Of a stretch of 64,000 nt of DNA, positions 61,755 through 64,000 are shown piece by piece. The DNA is from Dyadobacter endophyticus (GTDB lineage Bacteria; Bacteroidota; Bacteroidia; Cytophagales; Spirosomataceae). The stretch is from NCBI RefSeq assembly GCF_014641595.1, contig NZ_BMIA01000002.1, positions 1,116,001 to 1,180,000 of the forward strand, written 5' to 3'. Both the position numbers and the translations under genes were made by a program. The number at the start of each line of letters is the position of its first letter. The stretch's first letter is position 1. The notes beneath the pieces are model-generated. The model saw only the letters and a list, made by a program, of their open reading frames with translations, ran no database searches and was not told the origin of the DNA.

Positions 61755-63077
61755 TGCCACCGCTTTGGTTTCAAGCTTTTTAACCACCCATTCTCCAACT
61801 TGCTTCCCTTGCTTCTGCCCGTTCTCGATCGCGTCCATGAAGTGAATACCACCGTAAAACCGCGACATGCCGGATTCTTCTGACGCCGCCAGGAACGATT
61901 TGAACGGGCGGGCTTTGAGATTGAAACGCTCCTCGACGGTGTCGGTATAAGCAAAATCATCCCCGAAATAATGGGTAAGGATAACCGCAGCCGCTGTCGA
62001 TATGACCGAGTGACCGCTGAGGTATTCGGGAAATGGCGGAGTTTGCAGGAATGGCTTCCAGGTTGGGTCGATATACTTACGGATGGCCGTTTCGGGGCGG
62101 AGGCGGTTGCTGCGGTATTTCTCGTCCCAGCAAGTCATAAAGCCGTCCATAAGCCCGATCGCCACCGAAGCGTTGATCAGCATGGTTTTAGAAAAATCGG
62201 TTTTTGCTTTCCGGCAGGCAATGTCCGTAATTCCCATCCAATGCGCACCCGGAGAGATTTTCTTCATCCCTACCAATAAATGGCCTTTGTTTTCCAACGC
62301 AAACGGATTACAATCCCAGAAGGCGGCGATCGTACGATGCTCCTGCGCTTTTTGATCGTCGTCGTAATTGAGCTTCATCAGTTTGTAAAACTCCGAATCT
62401 TTTGCTTCGGAGAAGGCGATCGGGGGCGCCGGGCGGAACTGTGAGGCCGAATCCAGTGTAAACGGACGCACCGTTTTGAAATAAGGTTCTACCGGCGGAA
62501 AATAACCCGGAGGTGTCGGATACCACGTTCCCGGGCCGCCGTGCGGCTCATACCGAGGAAAGTTGCTGATCTTGTTGTAACGGTCGCCTTTGGCATACTT
62601 CAAAATCTGCTTACTTACTGCCAACGCATACTCCTGCGAGCCGGCTATTACCTCGTCTGTAAACCCGATTTTCTTGCAGGAATCTATCAGGCTTTGCTGG
62701 TATTTTTTGAGCAGCATATCGCCCGAAGGCTGCATTTTTTTCGCCGTTTCCAGCATTGCCAAGGCGGAAGCGAGCTGGTAGGAATATTCCTCCACTTTCG
62801 GCTTTTCGATTTCCGGAAAATCGTTCAGCACGCCGTGCATGGTAGGATATGCCTTGTCGCTCTGAGCAACCACTTCATAGCCCGCCAGACAGGCATAAGC
62901 GTAAAACCTGGCTCCCAGCGGCGGGTTCGTGACGTCATGCACCATTACGTCGGTCATTTGCAACGTTACCTGCCCTATTACAGTCGGATCGATCTCCTTT
63001 TTAGATTCACTTTTCTTGCAGGCCGTCCACATGACGGCCAACAGCAATACGAGGAGAAGGTTATTGAACTTTGCCAA
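61743..63077 (-). CDS. Vanadium-dependent haloperoxidase / PAP2-family lipoprotein
   Basis: 444 residues starting at a TTG (63077); no in-frame ATG gives a full signal. Signal MAKFNNLLLVLLLAVMWTAC with lipobox WTAC (Cys20). The C-terminal half is the vanadate/phosphate site: KYRSNRLRPE (Lys and Arg of the first motif), PEYLSGHSVIS (SGHS) and SRFYGGIHFMDA (Arg and His). This matches bacterial vanadium chloroperoxidase-like and PAP2 proteins; halide oxidation versus phosphatase activity cannot be told from sequence. Its start overlaps the end of the upstream VCBS-repeat gene by 17 bases. Confidence 0.85.
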   Translation of the reverse strand: MAKFNNLLLVLLLAVMWTACKKSESKKEIDPTVIGQVTLQMTDVMVHDVTNPPLGARFYAYACLAGYEVVAQSDKAYPTMHGVLNDFPEIEKPKVEEYSYQLASALAMLETAKKMQPSGDMLLKKYQQSLIDSCKKIGFTDEVIAGSQEYALAVSKQILKYAKGDRYNKISNFPRYEPHGGPGTWYPTPPGYFPPVEPYFKTVRPFTLDSASQFRPAPPIAFSEAKDSEFYKLMKLNYDDDQKAQEHRTIAAFWDCNPFALENKGHLLVGMKKISPGAHWMGITDIACRKAKTDFSKTMLINASVAIGLMDGFMTCWDEKYRSNRLRPETAIRKYIDPTWKPFLQTPPFPEYLSGHSVISTAAAVILTHYFGDDFAYTDTVEERFNLKARPFKSFLAASEESGMSRFYGGIHFMDAIENGQKQGKQVGEWVVKKLETKAVASGK

Positions 63078-64000
63078 TTTGATATGCTTTTACTTCCTGT
63101 TGATTAATTCCGAACAACAACTTATTTCCAAGCGGCAGTACACTTCTCACATCCCCTTTCAGCCCAAAGCCTGATTTATCCTGATGTACGTATTCGAACT
63201 GCCCTTTCCCATTTCCTTGCAATAGAATACCATAATTGGCATCGTATTTCCCGAAGCGAAGCCGGGCCTTGCTGACATTACCGCAAAGGAGCAAATCCTT
63301 TTTACCATCTGCGTTGTAATCGAGCGAAGTAATGGTGTAAACCGGCGATACCTGAACTTGCAACGGCAATGCCTTCTCTGTAAATTTGCCGTTCCCTGCT
63401 CTTTCGAAATAGGCCGTTTTCAAATAGTTCGCTTTCAGCTCTTTCGCTCCTTCTAGTTCTTCTTTTGTAAAAATTTCTTTCACGGTCAGGTCCGCGTAAC
63501 TTTTATAGTCTTGAAAACGGGTACGCATAATGCTCATCTGATCCAGCATTTCGTCGCGGGTTACGTACGGGTAGCTTTTTCCCTGAATATAGAAGCTCAT
63601 GATCGGGTCAACGGAGCCATTGTCGTCGAAATCCTTATAAACCATTTCTACGGGCTCGGCATCGCTGGCTTTGCATTGGGTGTTGGTACCCATGTTGCCA
63701 ATCACGAGGTCGTCCTTACCGTCGCCATTCAGGTCTTCGACGAGGATTTTGTTCCACCAACCATTGTAAGGTTTGTCAAAATAGTCGGTGGTCTTGTTTT
63801 CGAGTTTACCATTCGTATTGACAAACACAGTAACCGGCATCCATTCCCCTACCACGATCAGATCGGCTTTTTTGTCGCCGTTCAAATCCGTCCACGCAGC
63901 ATCGGTAACAAGGCCAATGCGTTCCAGTTCTTTCGACAATGCTGCCGTCTGGTCAGTGAATTTACCCTTTCCATCATTAATGAGCACATAGCTGCGCGGC
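63061..64000 (-). CDS. FG-GAP/VCBS repeat protein, 5' partial
   Basis: The open frame continues through the right window edge, so only the C-terminal ~313 residues are visible. FG-GAP/VCBS-type repeats of a beta-propeller are seen: WTDLNGDKKADLIVVGEWM, VEDLNGDGKDDLVIGN, KDFDDNGSVDPIMS and LDYNADGKKDLLLCG, each with the DxDxDG-like calcium-binding loop. The family is the CRTAC1/ASPIC-linked surface protein type of Bacteroidota. It is upstream in an operon with the haloperoxidase, overlapping it by 17 bases. The missing N-terminus prevents an exact family name. Confidence 0.8.
   Translation of the reverse strand, partial: PRSYVLINDGKGKFTDQTAALSKELERIGLVTDAAWTDLNGDKKADLIVVGEWMPVTVFVNTNGKLENKTTDYFDKPYNGWWNKILVEDLNGDGKDDLVIGNMGTNTQCKASDAEPVEMVYKDFDDNGSVDPIMSFYIQGKSYPYVTRDEMLDQMSIMRTRFQDYKSYADLTVKEIFTKEELEGAKELKANYLKTAYFERAGNGKFTEKALPLQVQVSPVYTITSLDYNADGKKDLLLCGNVSKARLRFGKYDANYGILLQGNGKGQFEYVHQDKSGFGLKGDVRSVLPLGNKLLFGINQQEVKAYQIGKVQ

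Noticed and set aside
1..64000. tRNA, rRNA, CRISPR array, insertion sequence or prophage block
   Set aside because: I read all gaps between genes and saw no cloverleaf, no spaced direct-repeat array, no transposase and no phage structural gene; a covariance-model scan could still find a small RNA I missed.

Overview
The window looks like chromosomal DNA of a Bacteroidota bacterium, most likely a Cytophagales/Spirosomataceae member of the Dyadobacter type. Supporting signs are a SusC/SusD pair, a type IX secretion plug protein, DUF4302/DUF4249/DUF5723 lipoproteins and barrels, promoters of the TAnnTTTG type, and no strong Shine-Dalgarno sequences. The genus is inference. I saw no rRNA, tRNA, CRISPR array, insertion sequence or prophage block.

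Layout. (1) 1-8721 is the end of an exo- or surface-polysaccharide cluster: a Wzx-like flippase (cut by the window edge), three methyltransferases, three glycosyltransferases and a nucleotide-sugar dehydrogenase, with a lone ORF6N-domain gene inside it. (2) 8737-15851 is a minus-strand TonB uptake operon in the order SusC, SusD, HExxH lipoprotein, DUF4302 lipoprotein. (3) 16135-38594 is mostly housekeeping and envelope genes: siroheme synthesis, an ABC-F ATPase, a T9SS plug protein, ychF, a Pur-alpha-like protein, rlpA, DUF58, radA, a LytTR regulator, pheS, an esterase, an ATP-grasp protein, msrB, PBP1A, an MsbA-like exporter and DUF4126. (4) 38598-45194 is an AraC regulator followed by a five-gene carbohydrate operon (GH88, TIM-barrel isomerase, Gfo/Idh/MocA, SDR, MFS), which looks like a complete import-and-degrade route for a uronate- or keto-containing glycoside. 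(5) 45483-64000 is a mix of small units: a secreted small protein, a Tat-exported oxidoreductase, an ArsR/SRPBCC operon, an SMP-30 lactonase-like protein, a TonB receptor with DUF4249, an L-threonine aldolase, a DAO-family flavoprotein, a GH92 mannosidase, an MBL hydrolase, a VapBC-like pair, a patatin, and a haloperoxidase with a VCBS-repeat protein.

The most notable observation is the flavoprotein at 55798-56946. The segment that forms the C-terminus of D-amino-acid oxidases (GLRPxR ... HNYGHGG) lies in front of its FAD Rossmann motif, and the protein stops where that segment would normally begin. This is the pattern expected of a natural circular permutation. Other unusual structure includes a perfect 33-bp palindrome inside the ORF6N gene, a helically phased ACGTA array upstream of the LytTR gene, a promoter enclosed by perfect inverted repeats in front of the ArsR gene, mutually exclusive hairpins in the pheS leader, a 15-bp tandem repeat inside the AraC-type regulator, and two copies of a dispersed palindromic repeat. 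One of those copies sits inside the carbohydrate operon and touches a start codon.

Several starts were moved downstream from the longest reading frame, because the longer versions run through promoters, terminator hairpins or the dispersed repeat. All functional names come from reading motifs by eye; no database search was run.
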